A stretch of DNA of 64,000 bases, from positions 31,950,936 through 32,014,935 of the forward strand of contig NC_058195.1 in NCBI RefSeq assembly GCF_907165205.1. The letters are read 5' to 3'. The notes under the pieces are model-generated. The model worked only from the letters and a program-made list of their open reading frames with translations. It was not told the DNA's origin and made no database searches. Both the position numbers and the translations under genes were made by a program. The stretch comes from Coccinella septempunctata. Taxonomy: Eukaryota > Arthropoda > Insecta > Coleoptera > Coccinellidae. Of this stretch, positions 21,593 through 30,717 are shown in pieces (the first letter of the stretch is position 1; every line of letters starts with the position of its first letter).

Positions 21593-22477
21593 AGTGATCG
21601 ATTTTATAACTTAATACGAATTATCACCAAATTAATAGTAAACACAAAATGCTACTGAATAAAGAGGAATTTGGCAGATGTAATTAATGATATCTATCAT
21701 TAAAAAAAAAGAATGTAAAATATGGTAAGTTTTTGCATATGGTTCATAAGGAATTATTTATTTATCACTGGAGAGAAAACCGATGGCCAATTAGTTGAAA
21801 TAAAGAGGTTTCCGGTACAAATTCGAATCAAAATTCGCCATCTATTTAGGAACAAACTGTAACTTTTTTCTCTTGCATATTAGGGTAGTAAAATCTAAAA
21901 CATAGTTTAAGTAACAGTTCCTGAAAATTTCATCTTTTTGGCGTGAAGGGAAAAGAAATAGCTGAAAATTCAAGACGAAAAACAGTTTTTTGTGAATAAC
22001 TCAGAAAATATCCACTTTAGGGCAAGGGTGTGATGCATACAGCATACACTCACATTATTTTTTGAAGTAGATTCAATATCTGCCATAAAAAAATGGGGTT
22101 CTAATTTGAAAAAATTGATTTTTCACGATTTTGTCATCCCTAACTTTGAAAGCGATTTTTTCACCCCCTGTATCATGAATCGCGATTTCGATTTTCAAAG
22201 TGGATACATCAATCTTACATCCTGAAAAATCCCAAAAATGAAAATTTTCCATCCAAAAACCTCGAAGTTATTCTTGTTTCAGCGGAGCTCTATTTTCGAT
22301 TTTTTTTTCGAATTTTCCCGCTCAGAGAGAATTTTCCAACCAAAACTGAAAAATGTGACATCAAAATAACTTGAAATTTTCTAAGGAATCTATTTCTGCA
22401 ATAAAAAAATGGTGTTCTAATTTGAAAAACGGAAGTTGACGTCATTTCCGGAAAAACCGGAGATGCTCATGCCTTGA
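21593..22477. other. AT-rich non-coding stretch with an internal diverged repeat
   Basis: No coding frame is convincing. A 40-bp word (around 22075-22115: ctgccataaaaaaatgg then ggttctaatttgaaa) returns at about 22390-22430. This may be the untranslated flank of the mariner-like element. Confidence 0.4.
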
Positions 22478-22505
22478 AAATATATATATATATATATATA
22501 TATAT
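22478..22505. repeat. (TA)n tract
   Basis: Pure alternating TA, directly next to the first copy of the hammerhead family D. Confidence 0.95.
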
Positions 22506-22660
22506 TGAAGAAATATCTTGCCTAAACAGGGAGGCAATGAATAAAATAATGCGGATAAATTCAGATGCATACCACCCGACGATATGAATATCGACAAGTG
22601 TTACGATCTGAATTGAGCTACCCAATTTGTCATCGTCAAGGTCCCAAAATGGAGTACGCT

Positions 22661-22741
22661 CCACCGAAGAAAAGCAGATGCTGACCATGGTTTCGGCCTC
22701 ATTTGGCCTCATCAGAGCAACATAGCATTTTTCCACGGTGG
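22661..22741 (-). ncRNA. type I hammerhead ribozyme motif, family D copy 1
   Basis: Reverse complement of the motif described at 23109-23189: ctgatga box, GGCC/GGCC stem II, gaaac box, ACC/GGT stem III and long stem I closed by ccaccg/cggtgg. Confidence 0.8.
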
Positions 22742-23108
22742 AGAACGTTTGGAATTGATGGAACTTTATTCAATGTTGTCATGTTCTCGTGAGTATTATT
22801 TACCCACAGCGCCATCCAACATGAAACGGTATCCGATTCAATCCCCTCCAGATAGAACCCAAGACGAAGACAATAGCATATGTCCCATATTTTCCCTAAT
22901 TCAGTACGCCGGTTCGCATTTGCGAACGTCGGACGTATGATGGGAAGTCTGAAACGCGCTCGGTTCACGACAGAGTACGATGCCGGCGATACAATAATGA
23001 AGAAATATCTTGCCTAAACAGGGAGGCAATGAATAAAATAATGCGGATAAATTCAGATGCATACCACCCGAAGATATGAATATCGACAAGTGTTACGATC
23101 TGAATTCT

Positions 23109-23189
23109 CCACCGTGGAAAAATGCTATGTTGCTCTGATGAGGCCAAATGAGGCCGAAACCATGGTCAGCATCTGCTTTTCTTCGGTGG
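23109..23189 (+). ncRNA. type I hammerhead ribozyme motif, family D copy 2
   Basis: The catalytic core is complete: CTGATGA (23135-23141), stem II GGCC-aaatga-GGCC, GAAA, stem III ACC-at-GGT, then the cleavage triplet GTC with predicted cut after 23167. Stem I pairs TGCT with AGCA, then GC/GC and AAAA/TTTT across an internal loop, and closes with CCACCG/CGGTGG. Pairing was checked by hand, not by a folding program. Confidence 0.85.
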
Positions 23190-23600
23190 AGCGTACTCCA
23201 TTTGGGGGCCTTGACGATGACAAATTGGCTAGCTCAATTCAGATCGTAACACTTGTCGATATTAATAGCGTCGGGTGGTATGCATCTGAATTTATCCGCA
23301 TTATTTTATTCATTGCCTCCCTGTTTAGGCAAGATATTTCTTCATTATTGTATCGCCGGCATCGTACTCTGTCGTGAACCGAGCGCGTTTCAGACTTCCC
23401 ATCATACGTCCGACGTTCGCAAATGCGAACTGGCGTACTGAATTAGGGAAAATATGGGACATATGCTATTGTCTTCGTCTTGGGTTCTATCTGGAGGGGA
23501 TTGAAGCGGATACCGTTTCATGTTGGATGGCGCTGTGGGTAAATAATACTCACGAGAACATGACAACATTGAATAAAGTTCCATCAATTCCAAACGTTCT

Positions 23601-23681
23601 CCACCGTGGAAAAATGCTATGTTGCTCTGATGAGGCCAAATGAGGCCGAAACCATGGTCAGCATCTGCTTTTTTTCGGTGG
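23601..23681 (+). ncRNA. type I hammerhead ribozyme motif, family D copy 3
   Basis: Same core and stems as the copy at 23109, 492 bp downstream in the same orientation. One more T in the distal stem I strand does not disturb the core. Confidence 0.85.
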
Positions 23682-23698
23682 AGCGTACTCCATTTGGG

Positions 23699-23753
23699 GG
23701 ATGAGTCCGACCCTAGCAGTGGGACGAAACAATCACCCCAGCACATACCGCCA
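23699..23753 (+). repeat. LTR fragment at the left edge of the inverted duplication
   Basis: Reverse-complement match to the outer 55 bp of the 3' LTR at 29824-29878, followed directly by PLE-C coding sequence as at 29823. Confidence 0.8.
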
Positions 23754-24326
23754 AAAATGTTTCAAATAAAGAAAAATTTGGAAAATGTGGTTAATTCCAG
23801 ATCGGACATAAAGAACATCAGTAGTATTTACACTTTTCTAATTCATCATAATAAAGACCATGATGGGAGAAGAAATAATTCTACAGCCTAACTTCACTAA
23901 GAAAAAGAGAACAAGTCATAGATTCACGAATGTCAACTTTCTTTACGTCACCGACGGGTCCTCTCGCCTTGTCATTATACATATTCTTGTTGCCCACGTG
24001 TAGCCGAACTAAGATTTTAATGTGTTGTCTTTTTGTGAAGATTGTAATGAGAGCGAGTGGCATGTATTTCATCGAATTATCCAAACAACTGCAAGTTATT
24101 TCAAGACCAACAGGTCATGCTTATTAGAGGCCTTTTCTCTCTCAAAATTCGGTGGGTACTGCTGCTGTGTGTTTTTGTTGTATTTATCTATGTACATGTT
24201 ATTGTAGAGTCCTGAAGAAGGCCAGCGACTGCGGCCGAAACGTAGACGACGAATAAAAAAAGGAGAGTAAAATCTAGCCTTTCACTGAACATCTCCCCGT
24301 CATACCCCTTACCAATATATACATTA
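23754..24326 (+). pseudogene. PLE-C 3' end: ORF C-terminus and 3' UTR (left arm copy)
   Basis: The frame from 23757 to 23891 encodes the last residues of a Penelope-type protein (VNSRSDIKNISSIYTFLI, compare TDIKGLSNIYNYLL in PLE-A). The non-coding 3' part runs through a hammerhead motif to an end at acatta (24326). The upstream protein part is missing here but present on the other arm beyond the LTR element. Confidence 0.75.
24199..24256 (+). ncRNA. hammerhead ribozyme motif, family C copy 1
   Basis: CTGAAGA box (24212-24218), one extra A, stem II GGCC/GGCC, GAAA, then a self-complementary ACGT stem III and cut after A24244. Stem I: GTC/GAC plus TTATT/AATAA across an internal loop. A two-pair stem III suggests activity as a dimer. 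Confidence 0.75.
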
Positions 24327-24354
24327 CACTAATACGGGATTAACGTAACCATAC

Positions 24355-25041
24355 ATTTTCTAATCTACTTAATTATTGGGTACTCGGCATAAAGGGCCTA
24401 TGTAGACAAATCAAACAACCATTTGTCATGTACATCTATATTTCGGACACTTGTTAAGGTCCTTCATCAGGATGCTAAAAAAGTTAATAAAAACCTCTAA
24501 AATCTAACAGACTAAAAATCATCGAGACAAAAACTTACGTTTGACTAGTTTTGAAAAGAATGGCAAAGAAACAATCAGCATGTGTCCAACCAATTACAAA
24601 TCATTGGAAGGAAGAAAACTACATCAATCTCGAGAAACTACATGAACATTCTCTAAGTAACAACACAAATAAAATCGTGTCAAAAAGATCGCTAAACTAG
24701 GTTACAAGCACATTGGCGCCAAAAGTTGACACAGAGGACAGACAAATCCTCAGACCACAGAGAACTATGACAATCTGTCAAATCTTTTTCTTTAAAAGTG
24801 AAATACCTAGGTTTTGAGTTTTGGAATAGAGATGTCGCCCCGGAGTCCAAAGCGAAAGTGAGAACAATTACCATCCTCATATTTTGTGGGATGACATTAT
24901 AAAGTTTGTGAGAGTTGAGGAGAGATGTCGCTTTTGGAGTCCAAAGCGAGCAAATAATTATAAATGTTGCTAAGACCCTTAATGTCGGTACGCTTATTGA
25001 CAGGATTTGATTGCTCATTAATATAGCACATTTCCAAAAAA
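24355..25041 (-). repeat. PLE-A 3' pseudo-LTR
   Basis: Direct repeat of 27449-28130. It includes the C-terminal codons of the ORF and the 3' UTR with a hammerhead motif. Confidence 0.85.
24430..24480 (-). ncRNA. hammerhead ribozyme motif, family A copy 1
   Basis: Minus strand: GCATC, CTGATGA, an extra A, GGAC...GTCC stem II, GAAA, self-complementary ATAT stem III, cut after A, then GATG pairing with CATC as stem I. Confidence 0.7.
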
Positions 25042-27398
25042 ACCCGCTTGGTGTTATTTGAGCAAGAATACAATATCTTCGGATTATCGAAATCGAAAAC
25101 GTGACCAGCTCTCGCAGCATGCAAAGCAAGGGCACATCTGTCAGGGTGTAGTCTGACGTCGCTTTTGTGAACCGCGAATCTTCTTTTTAGGGATTGGGAG
25201 GTTTGTCCGATATAGACCCCATCACAGTCTAAACATCTCACTGAGTAGACACAATCAGAGCTGGAAAGAACGTCCACTCTGTCTTTGAAATTGGTGAAGA
25301 GAAACTTATTGGGGAAAACGTTATATCTGGCAATTTTCACGTTGCTAATAGAGGAAAAAATGTGAACCAGTTTACTGGTCAAACCAGGCAATGAAGGCAG
25401 AGATGCAAACTTTATTTGGCTGACACGTGAGTTCTCGTGGGGAGCGTCCTGTCTTTGTTCAGGCAGTGTAGTAGGAGGATGTTCAGGAGGATCAGGTGAG
25501 ATCCGTCGATTGGATGTCGAGAATATCAACTTCTTAAGCAGGCCGTGGGGATATCCATTATCTTTTAGGATGTCATATAATTTGTTCAGAGCACTCTGTT
25601 TGAAATCCATGTGAGTAAGGCCTATTATTCTGTTCTTTAGGTTGTTAACAACGTTGATCTTCATTTGCCAATCATGGCTTGAATTGAAGTGGACATATCT
25701 TCCTGAGCTGGTCGGCTTTCTGTACCAATCCAGCTTGACTGTGTTGTCCTCAGAACGTATCACTTTGGTATCTAGGAAAGGGACAAATCTGTCTTTCTCT
25801 TCTTCTATGGTAAACTGTATATGTGGGTTAAAGGAGTTGAAGATCCTTAGGAGTTCTTCTTTCATATTTAAAGGAATGGCCAATATAATGTCATCAACAT
25901 ACTGGAACAAGAATGCTGGAATGAAAGATAGTTTGCCAAGGCAGTATCCGATCAACACCGTCATCACCAGAGCTGCCAAAGTTGGGCTGAGGATGCTGCC
26001 CATCGGGCACCCAAAGATTTGAAAGTAAAATTCACCTTTGTATTTGAAATAGTTGGAATCGAACAGGAACTTCAATAGGTTAACAAATTTAGGCCTAGGA
26101 ATATTCGTGACAGCCTCAATCCTGCTCCAATTGTCCACTATTATCTTCTCCGTTAACTCCCAGGAAATATTGGTAAAAAGACTGATCACATCCAACGAAA
26201 GGATCTCATGGTCTGGAGGAATCTGCAAGTTATTAACCCTTTCTGCAAAATCGAAAGAATCCTTGACTGCCCAAGTGTGGAAGTCATCCTTGAAAGCTGA
26301 CTTGAGGATGTCGGCAACAAACTTGCTAAGTTCACTTGTTGGGGATTTAATGGTTGAGACGATAGGTCTGAGAGGAGTTCCCTCTTTATGGATCTTTGGT
26401 AGACCGTAGATAGTGGGAGAAATGCCCTTGTAGTTATTCAATTGTCTCGCCGTGGTGGCACTTATGTATGCTTGGTCTTTGAGATCCTTGACAAGGCTGT
26501 TGTTCTTTGTCTGATACTTCGATGTGGGGTCTGAGTTTAATTTCTTGTAAACGTTGGTGTCCTCGACGATATTCAAGAGCTTCTCTTCATATTGTTGCTT
26601 TGTGATGGCCACCGTGACATTGCCCTTATCTGCCATCGTTATGACGATGTCATCATTGTCCTTCAGGAACCTTTTCGTCTTGCAAAAGAGTCCGTATTGT
26701 GGGTTATTCTTCTTCCAAGCTTGGTGGACGAAATTGGTGATGGCATTGATTGATTTGGCCCGGAGTAAGTCCTGCGATTCCTGTGGAGCCAACCTCACAA
26801 GATACTCGGAGTCAGCCAATAAAGATTTAATTGACAACATATTAGAGGGGACAGAATGGGCAAACTTGGGACCAAGACTAAGTAAATGTTTAATGTCCCG
26901 TGGGAAAACATGATCTGTTAAATTGGCAAACCACGAATCTTTAACTTTCAAATTCGAGATGGATTTATCAATCAAGGAATCAAACTTGCGTTTGAGAACG
27001 TTGGTGGAAGAGACAGTGACCCTATCCGAGGACCTAGACTGAGTCTGTTCAAAAATGGATATAATACGTATAGGAAGAACAAGGATCAATCTTTCACGGA
27101 TATGCTTGATGCCTGCATGCAGCGAGTTGATCTTTTTGATAGTGACCGATATTTCAAGATTGAGCAGAGTAGAAGATACCTTATTGCTCAGTGCGAGAGC
27201 TCTTCTGTTGTCCCCTGCGTTGTCGCCTATCAAATTGTTAATACATTTAATGTTCTGCTTGATGTGTCTTGGAATGACGCCAGTTGATCGGTATCTGAGT
27301 AGGAAGTTCCTTCTGCATCTTGCTTTTGCCAATCTGGTATTCAGGTTCGCCCAAGATTTGAGGTCTCTAACTGTTACCTCTCCATAGGTGTTCTTCAT
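24897..27398 (-). CDS. Penelope-type reverse transcriptase with GIY-YIG endonuclease (PLE-A)
   Basis: The 833-aa protein has an N-terminal helical region, an RT core and a C-terminal GIY-YIG nuclease. RT blocks: YGLPKIHKEGTPLRPIV (about 331-347), LDVISLF with Asp403, CPMGSILSPTLAAL, and catalytic YVDD (500-503). A Penelope-typical thumb segment DWYRKPTSSGRY follows. The nuclease has VYSV...VYIGQ (717-732), a CLDC pair, a HxnH segment and Glu789 in RVFLEM. It would nick target DNA and prime cDNA. Compared with PLE-B, the original start seems to be ATG 27416, but codon 4 is TAG where PLE-B has Tyr. The 833-aa frame begins at the next ATG, six codons later, so function may be kept. Confidence 0.9.
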   Translation of the reverse strand: MKNTYGEVTVRDLKSWANLNTRLAKARCRRNFLLRYRSTGVIPRHIKQNIKCINNLIGDNAGDNRRALALSNKVSSTLLNLEISVTIKKINSLHAGIKHIRERLILVLPIRIISIFEQTQSRSSDRVTVSSTNVLKRKFDSLIDKSISNLKVKDSWFANLTDHVFPRDIKHLLSLGPKFAHSVPSNMLSIKSLLADSEYLVRLAPQESQDLLRAKSINAITNFVHQAWKKNNPQYGLFCKTKRFLKDNDDIVITMADKGNVTVAITKQQYEEKLLNIVEDTNVYKKLNSDPTSKYQTKNNSLVKDLKDQAYISATTARQLNNYKGISPTIYGLPKIHKEGTPLRPIVSTIKSPTSELSKFVADILKSAFKDDFHTWAVKDSFDFAERVNNLQIPPDHEILSLDVISLFTNISWELTEKIIVDNWSRIEAVTNIPRPKFVNLLKFLFDSNYFKYKGEFYFQIFGCPMGSILSPTLAALVMTVLIGYCLGKLSFIPAFLFQYVDDIILAIPLNMKEELLRIFNSFNPHIQFTIEEEKDRFVPFLDTKVIRSEDNTVKLDWYRKPTSSGRYVHFNSSHDWQMKINVVNNLKNRIIGLTHMDFKQSALNKLYDILKDNGYPHGLLKKLIFSTSNRRISPDPPEHPPTTLPEQRQDAPHENSRVSQIKFASLPSLPGLTSKLVHIFSSISNVKIARYNVFPNKFLFTNFKDRVDVLSSSDCVYSVRCLDCDGVYIGQTSQSLKRRFAVHKSDVRLHPDRCALALHAARAGHVFDFDNPKILYSCSNNTKRVFLEMCYINEQSNPVNKRTDIKGLSNIYNYLLALDSKSDISPQLSQTL

Positions 27399-27448
27399 CT
27401 CATCCTAGAAACCCATCTGTAATTATGTATACAAGGAGTATTGCCGTA

Positions 27449-28130
27449 TTTTCTAATCTACTTAATTATTGGGTACTCGGCATAAAGGGCCTATGTAGAC
27501 AAATCAAACAACCATTTGTCATGTACATCTATATTTCGGACACTTGTTAAGGTCCTTCATCAGGATGCTAAAAAAGTTAATAAAAACCTCTAAAATCTAA
27601 CAGACTAAAAATCATCGAGACAAAAACTTACGTTTGACTAGTTTTGAAAAGAATGGCAAAGAAACAATCAGCATGTGTCCAACCAATTACAAATCATTGG
27701 AAGGAAGAAAACTACATCAATCTCGAGAAACTACATGAACATTCTCTAAGTAACAACACAAATAAAATCGTGTCAAAAAGATCGCTAAACTAGGTTACAA
27801 GCACATTGGCGCCAAAAGTTGACACAGAGGACAGACAAATCCTCAGACCACAGAGAACTATGACAATCTGTCAAATCTTTTTCTTTAAAAGTGAAATAGG
27901 TTTTGAGTTTTGGAATAGAGATGTCGCCCGGAGTCCAAAGCGAAAGTGAGAACAATTACCATCCTCATATTTTGTGGAATGACATTATAAAGTTTGTGAG
28001 AGTTGAGGAGAGATGTCGCTTTTGGAGTCCAAAGCGAGCAAATAATTATAAATGTTGCTAAGACCCTTAATGTCGGTACGCTTATTGACAGGATTTGATT
28101 GCTCATTAATATAGCACATTTCCAAAAAAA
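27449..28130 (-). repeat. PLE-A 5' pseudo-LTR
   Basis: Direct repeat of 24355-25041, with a hammerhead motif at 27524-27573. Its 28130 edge is the fold-back junction, where the sequence switches to the opposite strand. Confidence 0.85.
27524..27573 (-). ncRNA. hammerhead ribozyme motif, family A copy 2
   Basis: Same sequence as the copy at 24430-24480, in the 5' repeat, so the two motifs flank the ORF as direct repeats about 3.1 kb apart. Confidence 0.7.
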
Positions 28131-29222
28131 CAGGACGCTCCCCACGAGAACTCACGTGTCAGCCAAATAAAGTTTGCATCTCTGCCTTCATTGCCTGGTT
28201 TGACCAGTAAACTGGTTCACATTTGTTCCTCTATTAGCAACGTGAAAATTGCCAGATATAACGTTTTCCCCAATAAGTTTCTCTTCACCAATCTCAAAGA
28301 CAGAGTGGACGTTCTTTCCAGCTCTGATTGTGTCTACTCAGTGAGATGTTTAGACTGTGATGGGGTCTATATCGGACAAACCTCCCAATCCCTAAAAAGA
28401 AGATTCGCGGTTCACAAAAGCGACGTCAGACTACACCCTGACAGATGTGCCCTTGCTTTGCATGCTGCGAGAGCTGGTCACGTTTTCGATTTCGATAATC
28501 CGAAGATATTGTATTCTTGCTCAAATAACACCAAGCGGGTTTTTTTGGAAATGTGCTATATTAATGAGCAATCAAATCCTGTCAATAAGCGTACCGACAT
28601 TAAGGGTCTTAGCAACATTTATAATTATTTGCTCGCTTTGGACTCCAAAAGCGACATCTCTCCTCAACTCTCACAAACTTTATAATGTCATCCCACAAAA
28701 TATGAGGATGGTAATTGTTCTCACTTTCGCTTTGGACTCCGGGGCGACATCTCTATTCCAAAACTCAAAACCTATTTCACTTTTAAAGAAAAAGATTTGA
28801 CAGATTGTCATAGTTCTCTGTGGTCTGAGGATTTGTCTGTCCTCTGTGTCAACTTTTGGCGCCAATGTGCTTGTAACCTAGTTTAGCGATCTTTTTGACA
28901 CGATTTTATTTGTGTTGTTACTTAGAGAATGTTCATGTAGTTTCTCGAGATTGATGTAGTTTTCTTCCTTCCAATGATTTGTAATTGGTTGGACACATGC
29001 TGATTGTTTCTTTGCCATTCTTTTCAAAACTAGTCAAACGTAAGTTTTTGTCTCGATGATTTTTAGTCTGTTAGATTTTAGAGGTTTTTATTAACTTTTT
29101 TAGCATCCTGATGAAGGACCTTAACAAGTGTCCGAAATATAGATGTACATGACAAATGGTTGTTTGATTTGTCTACATAGGCCCTTTATGCCGAGTACCC
29201 AATAATTAAGTAGATTAGAAAA
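28131..29222 (+). pseudogene. inverted 5'-truncated PLE-A copy (GIY-YIG part and 3' end)
   Basis: The frame is open from 28131 to 28685 and encodes the last 184 residues of the PLE-A protein, including VYIGQTSQSLKRRF and RVFLEM. It differs from the left copy at two or more residues (HICSSIS for HIFSSIS; FTNLKD for FTNFKD). The 3' UTR with hammerhead follows to about 29222. It is the right arm of the inverted duplication. Confidence 0.85.
29101..29147 (+). ncRNA. hammerhead ribozyme motif, family A copy 3
   Basis: Plus-strand copy of the family A motif: CTGATGA at 29108-29114, GGAC/GTCC stem II, GAAA, ATAT stem III, CATC/GATG stem I. Confidence 0.7.
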
Positions 29223-29253
29223 TGTATGGTTACGTTAATCCCGTATTAGTGTA

Positions 29254-29823
29254 ATGTATATATTGGTAAGGGGTATGACGGGGAGATGTTCAGTGAAAGG
29301 CTAGATTTTACTCTCCTTTTTTTATTCGTCGTCTACGTTTCGGCCGCAGTCGCTGGCCTTCTTCAGGACTCTACAATAACATGTACATAGATAAATACAA
29401 CAAAAACACACAGCAGCAGTACCCACCGAATTTTGAGAGAGAAAAGGCCTCTAATAAGCATGACCTGTTGGTCTTGAAATAACTTGCAGTTGTTTGGATA
29501 ATTCGATGAAATACATGCCACTCGCTCTCATTACAATCTTCACAAAAAGACAACACATTAAAATCTTAGTTCGGCTACACGTGGGCAACAAGAATATGTA
29601 TAATGACAAGGCGAGAGGACCCGTCGGTGACGTAAAGAAAGTTGACATTCGTGAATCTATGACTTGTTCTCTTTTTCTTAGTGAAGTTAGGCTGTAGAAT
29701 TATTTCTTCTCCCATCATGGTCTTTATTATGATGAATTAGAAAAGTGTAAATACTACTGATGTTCTTTATGTCCGATCTGGAATTAACCACATTTTCCAA
29801 ATTTTTCTTTATTTGAAACATTT
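29254..29823 (-). pseudogene. PLE-C 3' end: ORF C-terminus and 3' UTR (right arm copy)
   Basis: Mirror of 23754-24326. The C-terminal codons run from 29823 to the stop at 29687. They are separated from the rest of the PLE-C ORF (from 30718) by the inserted LTR element. Confidence 0.75.
29322..29379 (-). ncRNA. hammerhead ribozyme motif, family C copy 2
   Basis: Reverse-complement copy of the motif at 24199-24256; all core boxes are kept. Confidence 0.75.
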
Positions 29824-30145
29824 TTGGCGGTATGTGCTGGGGTGATTGTTTCGTCCCACTGCTAGGGTCGGACTCATCAGGTAGGTTAATGAACCCTAGC
29901 AGCTACCTACGACAATCGCCGAAGCAGCGTAGTTTGTGCCTGCTGTAAACGCCGGTTACGTCGAGGGTATAGAGTGTTGCGTCGCCAGTGGCGCCATCGT
30001 TTGGCGTATGCTGCACCGCAATAGACGTATAATCTACCCTGTGATCGCAACCGTCGTGCGCAGTGATGCCATCGTTTGGCTACCCTTGGTACCATCATGG
30101 TGAGATGAAGTATTCCTCTACCATGGGTACAACTACGCCGCCACA
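29824..30145 (-). repeat. 3' LTR
   Basis: 322-bp LTR. It lacks a 38-bp segment present in the 5' LTR. Confidence 0.85.
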
Positions 30146-30160
30146 ACACTCCCCCACCAG
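30146..30160 (-). promoter_or_regulatory. polypurine tract
   Basis: Minus strand ggtgggggagtgt sits directly before the 3' LTR, the place of the plus-strand DNA primer. Confidence 0.75.
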
Positions 30161-30340
30161 CGGCGCTGACTGGGGAAGCGATGCGATACGGTAGGCAGGG
30201 TACCGCCGTTTACGAAGATGGGAAAGGGCGTCTAGAGTAGCGTCAGAAATACCAGAGATGGGAGCGTGCATTGTGAGCGAGCTATTGTCTCAACCGGTCT
30301 GGCCTTCTGGGATACGTCGTTAAGACGGCCCTCCCTTATC

Positions 30341-30355
30341 ACGTCGGGGTCACCA
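30341..30355 (-). promoter_or_regulatory. primer binding site for tRNA-Trp
   Basis: Minus strand tggtgaccccgacgt, two bases inside the 5' LTR, is complementary to the CCA end of eukaryotic tRNA-Trp. Confidence 0.8.
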
Positions 30356-30357
30356 CT

Positions 30358-30717
30358 TTGGCGGTATGTGCTGGGGTGAGTTCACGCCATTTGAAGAATG
30401 GCGTGCTCTTGGGGTGATTGTTTCGTCCCACTGCTAGGGTCGGACTCATCAGGTAGGTTAATGAACCCTAGCAGCTACCTACGACAATCGCCGAAGCAGC
30501 GTAGTTTGTGCCTGCTATAAACGCCGGTTACGTCGAGGGTATAGAGTGTTGCGTCGCCGGTGGCGCCATCGTTTGGCGTATGCTGCACCGCAATAGACGT
30601 ATAATCTACCCTGTGATCGCAACCGTCGTGCGCAGTGATGCCATCGTTTGGCTACCCTTGGTACCATCATGGTGAGATGAAGTATTCCTCTACCATGGGT
30701 ACAACTACGCCGCCACA
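30358..30717 (-). repeat. 5' LTR
   Basis: 360 bp. It contains a 38-bp insertion relative to the 3' LTR with a perfect 9-bp hairpin (cacgccatt/aatggcgtg) near 30384-30406. Confidence 0.85.

Larger units (their letters stand above)
22506..23700. mobile_element. family D: non-coding hammerhead-bearing retrozyme-like element, fold-back arranged
   Basis: A minus-oriented copy (22506-22998) and a short second minus piece (22999-23103) face a plus-oriented copy (23104-23700). The arms 22641-23103 and 23239-23701 are near reverse complements about centre 23171. In the plus copy two identical ribozyme motifs lie 492 bp apart in direct repeat, so the monomer is 492 bp. The unit has no coding motifs; its mirrored short frames differ in strand but encode nothing known. 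Direct repeats bounded by type I hammerheads without an ORF match the layout of animal retrozymes. Confidence 0.6.
24327..28130 (-). mobile_element. PLE-A: nearly complete Penelope-like element with tandem terminal repeats
   Basis: On the minus strand the order is 5' repeat (28130-27449), leader, RT/GIY-YIG ORF (27398-24897), and a 3' repeat that overlaps the ORF end (25041-24355). The two repeats are about 685 bp and almost identical, differing by small indels (for example cctagg near 24810). Each has a hammerhead motif. Partly tandem copies with such pseudo-LTRs are the normal form of PLE insertions. Confidence 0.85.
23699..29877. repeat. large inverted duplication around PLE-A (arms about 1.75 kb)
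   Basis: Left arm 23702-25451 and right arm 28131-29877 are reverse complements (positions sum to about 53580), with a few substitutions and small indels. The arms contain an LTR fragment, the PLE-C 3' end and the PLE-A 3' end. The spacer (25452-28130) holds the rest of PLE-A. The left arm begins inside an LTR whose full copy lies at the right, so the duplication came after the LTR element inserted. Confidence 0.85.
29824..30717 (-). mobile_element. miniature LTR retrotransposon (TRIM-like), Ty3/gypsy type with tRNA-Trp primer site
   Basis: Two LTRs (5': 30358-30717, 360 bp; 3': 29824-30145, 322 bp; minus strand) flank a 212-bp interior without coding capacity. The interior starts with a primer site matching the 3' end of tRNA-Trp and ends with a purine tract. 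LTRs begin TGTGGCGGCG. The flanks show catt-type duplication (CATTT at 29819-29823 and 30718-30722), so it inserted inside the PLE-C coding sequence. tRNA-Trp priming is typical of the CsRn1-type branch of Ty3/gypsy. Short frames in the LTRs (67-80 aa) are not coding. Confidence 0.85.

Noticed and set aside
22699..23643. Mirrored 89-aa frames in family D (22699-22968 minus, 23374-23643 plus)
   Set aside because: Mirror images caused by the inverted arms. They cross the ribozyme motif and show no domain or codon conservation.
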